Of a DNA stretch of 6,992 bases, positions 1 to 6,991 are shown piece after piece. The position numbers and the translations under genes are program-made. Under the pieces are notes generated by a model. That model was not told the DNA's origin. It worked only from the letters and a program-made list of their open reading frames with translations, and made no database searches. The stretch lies in assembly GCA_900772705.1 (NCBI GenBank), contig CAAGRQ010000182.1, positions 1-6,992 of the forward strand, given 5' to 3'. The stretch is from Clostridia bacterium (GTDB taxonomy: Bacteria; Bacillota; Clostridia; Oscillospirales; Acutalibacteraceae). The stretch's first letter is position 1, and each line of letters opens with the position of its first letter.

Positions 1-1
1 A

Positions 2-1321
2 AAGACACTCTCATATGACACCGCTGCCTCCGGCATAAACGCAAATATCAAATCGCTGAGTATAATTATATTTTGGATAAGTTTATTTGCGATTATTGCA
101 ATGTTTACGGTATTTTCATTCAGAATAAAGCGAGCAAAGCAAATAGCGGCAACTATATGCCTTATCGTATTTGCACTGTCAACAGCAGGCACTCTTATGC
201 CCTACTCCTCAATTCCGAACGACGGCAATTCCTTTAGTTCCGACACCGAACATTATGTATTACAAGACCCCGAAAACTTTGTAATCCAAAAAAATGAAAA
301 GCCGAATTTTGAAATCACGGGATATGATATGAATTTCAAAATCAAGAATTTGCTTAGCGGAGATGTCACCGTTAAGGTTGACAACCCGAATCTGACGGAA
401 TACCATTTCACCCTGTACTACGGCTACAAATTAAAAAGCGTTACAAACTCAAACGGCGAGAAGCTGAAATACGACAGAGACGGCGACTACATAACGGTAC
501 ACACAGATGCACCGACCGAGTCATTCAACTTCAAGTACAAGGGTTTCAGTCAGGTATTTTACAGCAATTCGCAGAGCTGCGAACTGCTTGGCGGCTTTGC
601 ATACTATCCGATTAACGGTTTCAGATATGTTTACTCCCTTGCAGACCAGGGAAGCATACGCACAAAGTTAAGCAAAAGCGTACCTATGAGCGTAAAGGTT
701 GACTGCGGCAAAACGATGTTTTCAAATCTTGAAAGCACGGGAAAGAACACCTTTGAGGGCACATCGGACAGTTTGACATTAGTAAGCGGTTTCTACAAGG
801 AAATTAGCACAGACGGTATTCGTATGATATATCCGTACTATGACGCTTCGGAGGATTATGAAACTCAACTGAAAATGCTTATTGAAGCAAAGCCAAAGTA
901 CAAAGGCAAGACTGTAATATTGGCAAGCAGCCTCGGAAGTTCCGCAGACGACCGTATTTTTACAGCCTCCGACCAAGTCTTAGCCACGAACATTTTGACA
1001 TTATGCGATGATCAGCAAGAGAAATTTTTTGAGGAAAAGGGCGACCCTAAAATCAAGAACGATTACTACTTTGCATTCCTTAAATATTACGACAAGGACA
1101 GCGAACTGTACAAACTCACTCAACAGGGCCCAAGCACATTACCGGATGACAGCGACGACCTGAACACAGTCCTTGCAAAGAAAATAATTCAGTACAAGGA
1201 TGATGAATCATTCAACTCAAAGTTCAGAAATGCAATGCAGACATCAGGGTGCGAAAGTGCTTTAGACCTTGCGAGAAACGTCGGCGAAGACAATCTTGAT
1301 GACTTTACCACACCTTATTAA
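2..1321 (+). CDS. ABC transporter-associated membrane protein with large extracytoplasmic domain (5' end outside window)
   Basis: The reading frame is open to the left edge, so the gene starts upstream; the first internal ATG (101) lies inside a hydrophobic helix and is unlikely to be the true start. About 439 residues are visible. Counting from the edge, a membrane helix lies at about 20-41, then a basic loop (RIKRAK), a second helix at about 48-66, and a polar domain of about 370 residues running to the C-terminus. The basic loop predicts a cytoplasmic turn and so an extracytoplasmic location for the polar domain. That domain begins with beta-rich sequence, includes GGFAYYPINGFRY, and ends in helical, acidic sequence. 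The pattern recalls the M1 aminopeptidase-like ectodomains fused to some ABC-2 permeases, but no HExxH zinc motif is present, so I would not call it a peptidase. The stop is followed at once by the ATPase gene's ribosome binding site, indicating one operon. It is probably the large permease subunit; the substrate is unknown. Confidence 0.75.
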   Translation, partial: KTLSYDTAASGINANIKSLSIIIFWISLFAIIAMFTVFSFRIKRAKQIAATICLIVFALSTAGTLMPYSSIPNDGNSFSSDTEHYVLQDPENFVIQKNEKPNFEITGYDMNFKIKNLLSGDVTVKVDNPNLTEYHFTLYYGYKLKSVTNSNGEKLKYDRDGDYITVHTDAPTESFNFKYKGFSQVFYSNSQSCELLGGFAYYPINGFRYVYSLADQGSIRTKLSKSVPMSVKVDCGKTMFSNLESTGKNTFEGTSDSLTLVSGFYKEISTDGIRMIYPYYDASEDYETQLKMLIEAKPKYKGKTVILASSLGSSADDRIFTASDQVLATNILTLCDDQQEKFFEEKGDPKIKNDYYFAFLKYYDKDSELYKLTQQGPSTLPDDSDDLNTVLAKKIIQYKDDESFNSKFRNAMQTSGCESALDLARNVGEDNLDDFTTPY

Positions 1322-1338
1322 TAAAGGAGGCAATACTG

Positions 1339-2196
1339 ATGTTAGAGATAAAAAATGTATCAAAAAGTTTTGGCAAAAAGTCGGTACTTAACAACATAAG
1401 TATGCAATTAGATGAGGGCATATACGGACTTCTCGGACCAAACGGCTCGGGAAAAACAACCCTCATAAGAAAAATAACAGGACTTTATCCCATCAAAAAA
1501 GGCGAAATAACATATAACGGCACCGACGCAACCGTATGCAAAGAATACTATGCATCAATCGGATATTTGCCCCAAAACTTCGGCCTCTTTAAGGAACTCA
1601 CCGTAAAAGAAGTGCTTGAAATGTTCGCCGCTTTGAAAGGCATAGAAAAGGACGCTATTGAGCAGGACATTGAAAGAGTGTTGAAAATAGTAAACCTATC
1701 CGATGAGACAGACAAAAAATGTTCCGACCTTTCGGGCGGTATGGTAAGGCGTTTGGGACTTGCACAGGCATTTATGGGAAACCCGAAAATCATCATTTTA
1801 GACGAGCCGACGGTTGGACTTGACCCCGAGGAAAGATTGAGACTGAAAACCTCAATAGCACAGTTTTCAAAGAACAAGACGGTACTGATTTCCACCCATA
1901 TCGTTGAGGATGTTGAAACGCTATGCAACAAAATCATCATAATGAAGTCGGGAAAAATCCTGATGAACGATGATACTCAGGAAATTGCAAATATGGCTAA
2001 GGACAAGGTTTACATTCTACCCGAGGAAGAACTTGTCAATGTAAAGACAGGCTATCACTTAGAAAAGAATTTCTTGAATGACGGTTTGAATTATTCCCGC
2101 ATACTGTCAAACACCAAGCTTGACTACGCACAGCCTAAGCCGACCGTTGAGGACGCATACATTTATGCGATACACAACCTTGAGAGTTCTTTGTAA
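1339..2196 (+). CDS. ABC transporter ATP-binding protein (BcrA/drug-resistance-like group)
   Basis: This is a complete 285-residue cytoplasmic ATPase that would power the adjacent membrane proteins. All nucleotide-binding motifs are intact: Walker A GPNGSGKTT (33-41), Q-loop glutamine in YLPQNFG (Q79), signature LSGGM (131-135), Walker B IIILDEP (151-157, catalytic E156), D-loop GLD (160-162) and the switch histidine in STH (H187). The GLDPEER stretch and STHIVEDVE are typical of the drug-resistance-type ATPases that pair with ABC-2 permeases. After the ATPase core (about 1-215), a tail of about 70 residues ends in PTVEDAYIYAI, a common C-terminal motif in this group. The start is supported by AAAGGAGG at 1323-1330, eight bases upstream. 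The gene begins 17 bp after the large membrane protein and its 3' end overlaps the next gene by 32 bp. The family is near certain; whether it exports a drug, peptide, lipid or something else cannot be read here. Confidence 0.95.
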   Translation: MLEIKNVSKSFGKKSVLNNISMQLDEGIYGLLGPNGSGKTTLIRKITGLYPIKKGEITYNGTDATVCKEYYASIGYLPQNFGLFKELTVKEVLEMFAALKGIEKDAIEQDIERVLKIVNLSDETDKKCSDLSGGMVRRLGLAQAFMGNPKIIILDEPTVGLDPEERLRLKTSIAQFSKNKTVLISTHIVEDVETLCNKIIIMKSGKILMNDDTQEIANMAKDKVYILPEEELVNVKTGYHLEKNFLNDGLNYSRILSNTKLDYAQPKPTVEDAYIYAIHNLESSL

Positions 2197-2821
2197 GAGA
2201 ATCGGCTTTGAACTGAAGTCATTAAGGCTTTTGCTCATTGCCCCGTTAATCTTTGTGCATTTGTTTTTGCCTTTGGCAAGTTATATGTTATCGAGAAAAC
2301 ATCCCGACGAATTCCTGTCATACATAATAATGCTGGGTATGCTGATTATACCTGTTTCGTCAATAATGTGGGGATTGTTTATACTAAAAGAGAATGTCGA
2401 GGGCAAGGGCAACGAGTTACTGTATATCGGGAATAACAAAATAAAACTCCTTGACTTTTTAGTTCCGTACGTACTGTTTTTTCTGACGGTAATAGTTCAT
2501 TTTAGCATTTACATATACTTTACGCAGGCTATGCTTTTAGAGTTGATAAGGCTGATGGGGATTTGTTTTCTTTATTTCGGAGCAACGTATTTACTTGTGT
2601 TCTTAACAAAGTCAACTTCCCTTTCACTGATGACGCTGATAATATATACGATTATTGCGTTTTTGTTCAGCAAAAGTCCGGACAACTTTATACTGTATAT
2701 GGATCTTACACCGTTTGAGGCAGAACAAATCACAAGCAACACCGTTCCTCAAATCATATTGGGTACGGTATTTACCTTTGGCGGATTGATGTTAAACAAA
2801 AGATTTCATAAATTTAATTAA
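2165..2821 (+). CDS. Small six-helix membrane protein, probable ABC transporter permease subunit
   Basis: This 218-residue, very hydrophobic protein has no recognised signature motif. A basic N-terminus (MRYTTLRVLCKRIGFELKSL) is followed by about six predicted membrane helices at roughly 22-43, 51-75, 95-118, 124-146, 149-168 and 192-209, and a short basic end (NKRFHKFN). Size and topology fit an ABC-2-type permease domain. Because it directly follows, and overlaps by 32 bp, the ATPase gene, it most likely forms the membrane channel together with the larger upstream protein. The start is uncertain. ATG 2165 has a weak TGAGGA 11 bases upstream (2148-2153). TTG 2180 would give a typical permease N-terminus but has no visible ribosome binding site. 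A TTG at 2120 would add residues lying wholly inside the ATPase reading frame and is less likely. The overlap suggests translational coupling. Permease role is inferred from context. Confidence 0.8.
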   Translation: MRYTTLRVLCKRIGFELKSLRLLLIAPLIFVHLFLPLASYMLSRKHPDEFLSYIIMLGMLIIPVSSIMWGLFILKENVEGKGNELLYIGNNKIKLLDFLVPYVLFFLTVIVHFSIYIYFTQAMLLELIRLMGICFLYFGATYLLVFLTKSTSLSLMTLIIYTIIAFLFSKSPDNFILYMDLTPFEAEQITSNTVPQIILGTVFTFGGLMLNKRFHKFN

Positions 2822-2837
2822 CTCCTTTCAAAAACAG

Positions 2838-2880
2838 AAAATCGACGGAGAGACAAAAACTCTTCGCCGATTTTTCATTT
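2838..2880. terminator. Bidirectional rho-independent terminator between convergent operons
   Basis: A 15-bp inverted repeat pairs 2838-2852 with 2860-2874 around a 7-base A-rich loop (2853-2859), with one A-C mismatch and one G-U wobble. On the + strand the stem runs into TTTTTCATTTT, a good U-tract for the ABC operon, whose last stop ends at 2821. On the - strand the stem ends in GATTTT followed by CTGTTTTTG, so it can also end the glg transcript, whose last stop codon is at 2897-2899. The position in the 75-bp gap between convergent genes supports a shared terminator. Confidence 0.85.
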
Positions 2881-2896
2881 TATCTGCATATTAAAT

Positions 2897-4324
2897 TCAG
2901 TCTTTAAGCAACGATTTATACATTCTGATATACTCGTTAGCAGATTTGCCCCAAGACATATCGCACTCAAGTGCACGCTTAACAAGCACCTGCCAGCCTT
3001 TTTTATCGTTATACGCCTCAACGCCACGATAGATAGCACCGAGCATATCGTATGCGTTATAAGTCTTAAAGGTAAAGCCGTTACCCTCGCCGTCGCCGCA
3101 GTCGGTAATACTGTCCTTAAGACCGCCCGTCTCACGGACAATCGGAAGTGTGCCGTAACGCAACGCAACCATTTGAGAAAGGCCGCAAGGTTCGCTCTTA
3201 CTCGGCATAAGGAATAAATCGGCACCTGCATAAATCTTGCGTGCCAAATCAGGAACAAAGCCGATAGTAACGCCGACCTTATCGGGATACTTATCGTGAA
3301 GTTCTCTGAAGAAGGTCTCGTACTGCCATTCGCCCGAGCCGAGAACTACATACTGAACATCTCTCTCCCAAAGGCTCTTTTCCATAACCTCTTTAATGAG
3401 GTCGAGTCCTTTATGTCCTACAAGGCGAGAAACGATACCGATAAGCGGCACATCGTCACGAACTGCCATACCCATCTGCTCCTGAAGTGCTTTTTTGCAC
3501 GCCGCCTTGCCTTTTTTATAATCGGACTCATCATAGTTTTTGGCAATAGCCTTATCTGTTGCAGGGTTATAATTATCGGTATCAATACCGTTTAATATAC
3601 CGCAAAGTTTCCAACTGCGCTGATTAAGAATCGGGTCAAGTCCGTAGGAGTACCACGGGTCAAGAATTTCCTTAGCATAGGTAGGCGAAACGGTGGTAAC
3701 CTTATTCGCACACTCGATACCCGCTTTCATAAAGTTAACAAGACCGTCATACATAATCAAATTATTATATTCCGGTGCGATGCCCAAAACATCGTTAAGC
3801 AGCTCATCGCCGTACTTGCCCTGATACTGAATATTATGGATAGTGAAAACGGTTTTTATATTCTCGTAACCCATCTGATTAGCATAATAGCAAGAATAGT
3901 AAAGCGGAGTAAGAGCCGACTGCCAATCGTTGCAATGGATAATGTCAGGTTTCCAATCGATATGAGGAATAATCTCAAGCACTGCTCTTGCAAAGAAAGC
4001 AAATCTCTCGGCATCATCATAATGACCGTAAATTCCGTCACGCTTAAAGTAATACTGATTATCAAGGAAGTAATAAATTACGCCGTTATATTTTGCCTCA
4101 AATATTCCGCAATACTGCCTTCTCCATGAAACGGGAACGGAAATAGAGGTTATAAATTTCATCTGGTCCTTATATTCCTGTTTAATGGAATCATAAAGCG
4201 GCATTACAACACGACAGCCGATAAGACGCTTACGAAGTGCAACAGGCAGCGAGCCTGCAACATCTCCCAAGCCGCCCGAAGCCATAAAAGGCAAAGCCTC
4301 GGAAGCAACATACAAAACTTTCAT
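2897..4324 (-). CDS. glgA: Glycogen synthase (ADP-glucose-dependent, GT5)
   Basis: The enzyme transfers glucose from ADP-glucose to the non-reducing end of alpha-1,4-glucan in the cytoplasm. Its 475 residues match the normal bacterial GlgA length. The two Rossmann halves of a GT-B fold are clear. The N-terminal half has SGGLGDVAGSLP (16-27), HCNDWQSAL (130-138) and TIHNIQYQG (161-169). The C-terminal half has NGIDTDNYNP (245-254), GIVSRLVGHKG (296-306, with R300 and K305 at the family's phosphate-binding positions) and SEPCGLSQM (377-385, with E378 as the conserved active-site glutamate), followed by LRYGTLPIVRETGGL. The N-terminal KxGGL motif reads ASGGL (15-19), so the lysine known from E. 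coli is absent. AGGAGG (4332-4337) lies seven bases before the ATG and overlaps the glgD stop codon. It is the last gene of the operon, 11 bp after glgD and just before the terminator. Confidence 0.97.
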   Translation of the reverse strand: MKVLYVASEALPFMASGGLGDVAGSLPVALRKRLIGCRVVMPLYDSIKQEYKDQMKFITSISVPVSWRRQYCGIFEAKYNGVIYYFLDNQYYFKRDGIYGHYDDAERFAFFARAVLEIIPHIDWKPDIIHCNDWQSALTPLYYSCYYANQMGYENIKTVFTIHNIQYQGKYGDELLNDVLGIAPEYNNLIMYDGLVNFMKAGIECANKVTTVSPTYAKEILDPWYSYGLDPILNQRSWKLCGILNGIDTDNYNPATDKAIAKNYDESDYKKGKAACKKALQEQMGMAVRDDVPLIGIVSRLVGHKGLDLIKEVMEKSLWERDVQYVVLGSGEWQYETFFRELHDKYPDKVGVTIGFVPDLARKIYAGADLFLMPSKSEPCGLSQMVALRYGTLPIVRETGGLKDSITDCGDGEGNGFTFKTYNAYDMLGAIYRGVEAYNDKKGWQVLVKRALECDMSWGKSANEYIRMYKSLLKD

Positions 4325-4331
4325 TTCTTTT

Positions 4332-4337
4332 CCTCCT
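4332..4337 (-). promoter_or_regulatory. Ribosome binding site of glgA overlapping glgD stop codon
   Basis: AGGAGG on the - strand sits seven bases before the glgA ATG, and its first two bases belong to the TAG stop of glgD (4336-4338). A ribosome ending glgD therefore covers the glgA initiation site, so the two genes are likely translationally coupled. Confidence 0.85.
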
Positions 4338-5457
4338 AAATCCTTGTATTCTTTGCGAGGCTTACGGGATAATTTGCTGCGCCCGAAAGCTCAACGTCAG
4401 CCTTGATGATACAGTTCTTATCTGCAATTATATAGTTAATCTTTGAATTTTCGCCGACAACGGTGTCCTGCATAAGAATCGAATTCTTAACCACGGCGCC
4501 TTTCTCAACCTTAGCACCCTTAAAGAGAATACAATTTTCAACAGTTCCGTTAATCTCACAGCCGTCTGCAACAAGCGAGTTCTTAATCTTTGCGTCCATA
4601 CCGTAAAGAGTGGGCATATCGTCTCTCTCTTTGGTATAAACGGGTCTGTCGGGGCAGAAAAGTTTATTCTTATTTTCTCTGTTAAGCAGACTCATTGAAA
4701 TATCGTAATAGTTCTTAATGCTGTCAATAGTGCCCACAAAGCAATCTGTTGCGTCAAAGGCATAGACATTCTTAGTCTTAATGCTCTCAAGAAGAACATT
4801 ACGCTGGAACGAAACTTCATTCTTTGAGTGAGAGTCCGAAATAAGCGCCTCGAGCAATGTCTTTTTAATCAGCACGATATTCGTGGAATAAAAAGCCTCG
4901 CCCTCGGCAGAATCAATAGAAGCCTGAGAAACTCTGCCGTTTTCGTCCACCTCGTCAAAGATAAGCACATTTTTAATATTTGTAGGAACGGTTGACCTAA
5001 CGCCGACAACCGTAATATCCGCAACATGGCTCTCGTGAAAATCAAACAAAGCACCAAAGTCAATATTCATTACATTATAGCAATCGGTCATCAAAACATA
5101 TTCCTGATTAGAATTATTAAGAAAACCGAGATTGCCGTAAATAGCGTCAATTCTGTTACCCCACATGGTAACGCTGTTCATTGCATACGGAGGCAGAAGA
5201 TAGAGTCCGTCGGTTTTGCGTGACAAATCCCACGGCTTACCCGTGCCCACATGGTCCATAAGGGAGTTAAAGTTTGCATTTGTTACAACGCCTACTTTTG
5301 CAATCGAACTTTCAACCATATTTGAAAGAGGAAAATCAATAAGGCGGTATCTTGAACAGAAAGGCACGGAGCCCATCGTTCTTTTGTTGGTAAGCGTGTC
5401 AAGCGCTTCCTCATGAATATTTGCAAAAATCATTCCGAGAACATTTTTTCCGTTCAT
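4336..5457 (-). CDS. glgD: GlgD, non-catalytic/regulatory paralogue of ADP-glucose pyrophosphorylase
   Basis: This 373-residue nucleotidyltransferase-fold protein pairs with GlgC. In Bacillota GlgD is known to form hetero-oligomers with GlgC and alter its activity while being poorly active or inactive alone. The N-terminal domain keeps the family scaffold (RYRLIDFPLSN at 36-46; GKPWDLSR at 73-80). The glycine-rich nucleotide loop of GlgC is replaced by FANIHEEALDTLTNKR (11-26), and the catalytic SGDH becomes MTDC (123-126). The EKP and SMG sugar-phosphate motifs of GlgC are likewise not recognisable. The C-terminal part (about 288-360) shows the hexapeptide-like pattern of a left-handed beta helix (for example VADGCEINGTVENCILFKGA). 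The start is well placed: AGGAGG (5465-5470) lies seven bases upstream. The gene begins 2 bp after the glgC stop and ends 11 bp before glgA. Confidence 0.96.
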   Translation of the reverse strand: MNGKNVLGMIFANIHEEALDTLTNKRTMGSVPFCSRYRLIDFPLSNMVESSIAKVGVVTNANFNSLMDHVGTGKPWDLSRKTDGLYLLPPYAMNSVTMWGNRIDAIYGNLGFLNNSNQEYVLMTDCYNVMNIDFGALFDFHESHVADITVVGVRSTVPTNIKNVLIFDEVDENGRVSQASIDSAEGEAFYSTNIVLIKKTLLEALISDSHSKNEVSFQRNVLLESIKTKNVYAFDATDCFVGTIDSIKNYYDISMSLLNRENKNKLFCPDRPVYTKERDDMPTLYGMDAKIKNSLVADGCEINGTVENCILFKGAKVEKGAVVKNSILMQDTVVGENSKINYIIADKNCIIKADVELSGAANYPVSLAKNTRI

Positions 5458-5459
5458 AA

Positions 5460-6665
5460 TTATACCTCCTCTCCCGATGCAATCATTTCCTTAGCGGGAA
5501 TTTTTTTATTTTTCGTAATGGTGGCACCGGAGCCTACGACAGCAACGCCCCAATCAGCCGAGTTTTCCATATTTTCGGGAATTTCGCCCACCTGAGCGTC
5601 TTCCTCGATAACGGCATTTTCGGCAATAATCGAATAATAAACCTTTGCGCCTTTCTTAATCACTGCGCCCGGCATAATAACAGAGAAGCGAACCTCTGCG
5701 CCCTCCTCAACCGTAACATCGGAGGAAACAACGGAGTAATCAACCAAGCCGTCTATGTCGCAGCCCTCGCTGATTGATGAGTTTTCAACTACTGCGTTTT
5801 CGCCTATGTAATGCGGAGGAGCATCAGGAGTTCTGCTGTAAATTCTCCAAGACTTATCGCTCAAATCGAGGTCAACATTAGGATTGATAATATCGAGATT
5901 TGCCTCCCAAAGAGAATCAATAGTACCTACATCCTTCCAATAACCCTTAAACGGATAAGCAAACATTCTCTGTCCGTCATTAAGCATATTCGGAATAATG
6001 TTTTTGCCGAAGTCATTAGCCGAATTCGGGTCAGCCTCGTCCTCAATCAAATACTTTTTAAGCTTATCCCAAGAGAAAACATAAACGCCCATAGAAGCCT
6101 TATTTGACTTAGGCTCTTTCGGCTTTTCCGCAAATTCGTAAATCTGCTCGTTTTCATCCGTCGCAAGAATGCCGAAACGTGAAGCCTCCTCCCACGGTAC
6201 TTCAAGAACCGCTATGGTACAATCGGCGTTATTCTTTTTGTGGAAATCAATCATATTTGCATAATTCATTTTATAGATATGGTCACCCGAAAGAACAACA
6301 ACATACTTAGGGTCATATTTTTCTATAAATGCGATATTTTGATAAATTGCATTTGCGGTGCCCTTATACCACTCTGCTCCGCCTATTGCCTCGTAAGGCG
6401 ACAGAACATGAACGCCGCCGTTAAGTCTGTCCAAATCCCACGGATGACCGTTTCCGAGATAGTCGTTAAGCACAAGCGGCTGATACTGAGTAAGCACACC
6501 GACGGTATAAATACCGCTGTTTACGCAGTTTGAAAGCGGAAAGTCGATAATACGATAATTGCCGCCGTAAGGAACTGCAGGTTTTGCTATACTCTTTGTC
6601 AGAACGCCCAAGCGACTGCCCTGACCTCCCGCAAGGAGCATTGCAACAACTTCTGTTTTTGACAT
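5460..6665 (-). CDS. glgC: Glucose-1-phosphate adenylyltransferase (ADP-glucose pyrophosphorylase), catalytic subunit
   Basis: GlgC makes ADP-glucose and pyrophosphate from ATP and glucose-1-phosphate, the committed step of bacterial glycogen synthesis. The 401 residues are a usual length for Bacillota GlgC. Catalytic features are intact: the nucleotide loop GGQGSRLGVLT (13-23) with AKPA (27-30), RIIDFPLSN (38-46), SGDHIYKMNY (126-135, D128 equivalent to the catalytic aspartate), AEKP (179-182, K181 equivalent to the glucose-1-phosphate-binding lysine), ASMGVYVFS (190-198) and YWKDVGT (242-248, metal-binding D246). Residues of about 285-385 form a left-handed beta-helix domain (for example PGAVIKKGAKVYYSIIAENA), used in this family for oligomerisation and allostery. 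GGAGG (6675-6679) lies nine bases before the ATG. The gene starts 17 bp after glgB; its last codons (GAG GAG GTA TAA) carry the ribosome binding site of glgD. Confidence 0.98.
   Translation of the reverse strand: MSKTEVVAMLLAGGQGSRLGVLTKSIAKPAVPYGGNYRIIDFPLSNCVNSGIYTVGVLTQYQPLVLNDYLGNGHPWDLDRLNGGVHVLSPYEAIGGAEWYKGTANAIYQNIAFIEKYDPKYVVVLSGDHIYKMNYANMIDFHKKNNADCTIAVLEVPWEEASRFGILATDENEQIYEFAEKPKEPKSNKASMGVYVFSWDKLKKYLIEDEADPNSANDFGKNIIPNMLNDGQRMFAYPFKGYWKDVGTIDSLWEANLDIINPNVDLDLSDKSWRIYSRTPDAPPHYIGENAVVENSSISEGCDIDGLVDYSVVSSDVTVEEGAEVRFSVIMPGAVIKKGAKVYYSIIAENAVIEEDAQVGEIPENMENSADWGVAVVGSGATITKNKKIPAKEMIASGEEV
5465..5470 (-). promoter_or_regulatory. Ribosome binding site of glgD inside the glgC 3' end
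   Basis: AGGAGG on the - strand is part of the final Glu-Glu codons of glgC and lies seven bases before the glgD ATG. With only 2 bp between the glgC stop and the glgD start, the arrangement favours coupled, near-stoichiometric synthesis of the two subunits. Confidence 0.85.
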
Positions 6666-6682
6666 ATTAGTTTTCCTCCGAT

Positions 6683-6991
6683 TTATTTTTTAGCCTTTGA
6701 GACAGTCTTTGCCGCCTTCTCGGGCTTTGATTTTTTCGTTATCTTTTCAGTCGGTTCGGCAAGTGTTTTTGCCTTTTTTACCGATTTTGCAGGTGCTTTA
6801 ACTTTTTGCAAAAAGAGAGCCGAAAGACCGTGCAGTTTCAAATCTATATTCTGCTCGTAGCCGTGAATAGGCTGTGCCTTTGTTTTGTAGGCGTTATCTT
6901 TTCTGCTTTTATCTCCGCCGTATTTTGCAAGAGATGTATCAAGGAGCACCTTATATGTTCCCTTTTCGGGAACGCCGATTTTATATGAATC
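6683..6991 (-). CDS. glgB: 1,4-alpha-glucan branching enzyme, C-terminal part (5' end outside window)
   Basis: Only the last 102 codons and the stop are inside the window; the frame is open to the right edge, and the GTG at 6949 is an internal valine rather than a start. The sequence matches the C-terminal all-beta domain of GlgB (GH13 family, alpha-1,6 branch formation in glycogen): YKIGVPEKGTYKVLLDTSLA, then YGGDKS, a histidine-containing strand (PIHGYEQNIDL) and the closing strand LHGLSALFLQ, which resembles the usual LPPLSALVL ending. The catalytic barrel is outside the window. After FLQK, where most branching enzymes stop, there is an extra tail of about 39 residues (coded by 6686-6802) with 14 lysines and 7 alanines against 3 acidic residues and no aromatics. 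It is probably disordered. The gene is followed 17 bp later by glgC, completing a glgBCDA order. Identity rests on this short domain plus the operon context. Confidence 0.9.
   Translation of the reverse strand, partial: DSYKIGVPEKGTYKVLLDTSLAKYGGDKSRKDNAYKTKAQPIHGYEQNIDLKLHGLSALFLQKVKAPAKSVKKAKTLAEPTEKITKKSKPEKAAKTVSKAKK

Noticed and set aside
101..1321. ATG at 101 as the start of the large membrane protein
   Set aside because: The frame is open to the left edge and the ATG falls in the middle of a hydrophobic helix with no ribosome binding site; the gene is simply cut by the window.
1548..1940. Antisense open frame across the ATPase gene
   Set aside because: It mirrors strongly conserved ABC ATPase codons, has no recognisable protein features and no supporting ribosome binding site.
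2875..3258. Minus-strand open frame of 127 codons overlapping the glgA 3' end in another frame
   Set aside because: It is fully covered by the conserved GlgA C-terminal half and its arginine/leucine-rich translation looks like an out-of-frame reading.
3836..4129. Plus-strand open frame inside glgA, and similar ones inside glgD and glgC (5026-5223, 5216-5416, 5811-6107, 6240-6533)
   Set aside because: All lie opposite well-conserved glycogen genes, show no domain pattern, and are explained as shadows of the coding strand.
6683..6949. A separate small basic protein of 88 residues starting at GTG 6949
   Set aside because: The frame continues to the right edge with YKIGVPEKGTYK, which is GlgB C-terminal sequence, so this is the end of glgB and not a small DNA-binding protein.
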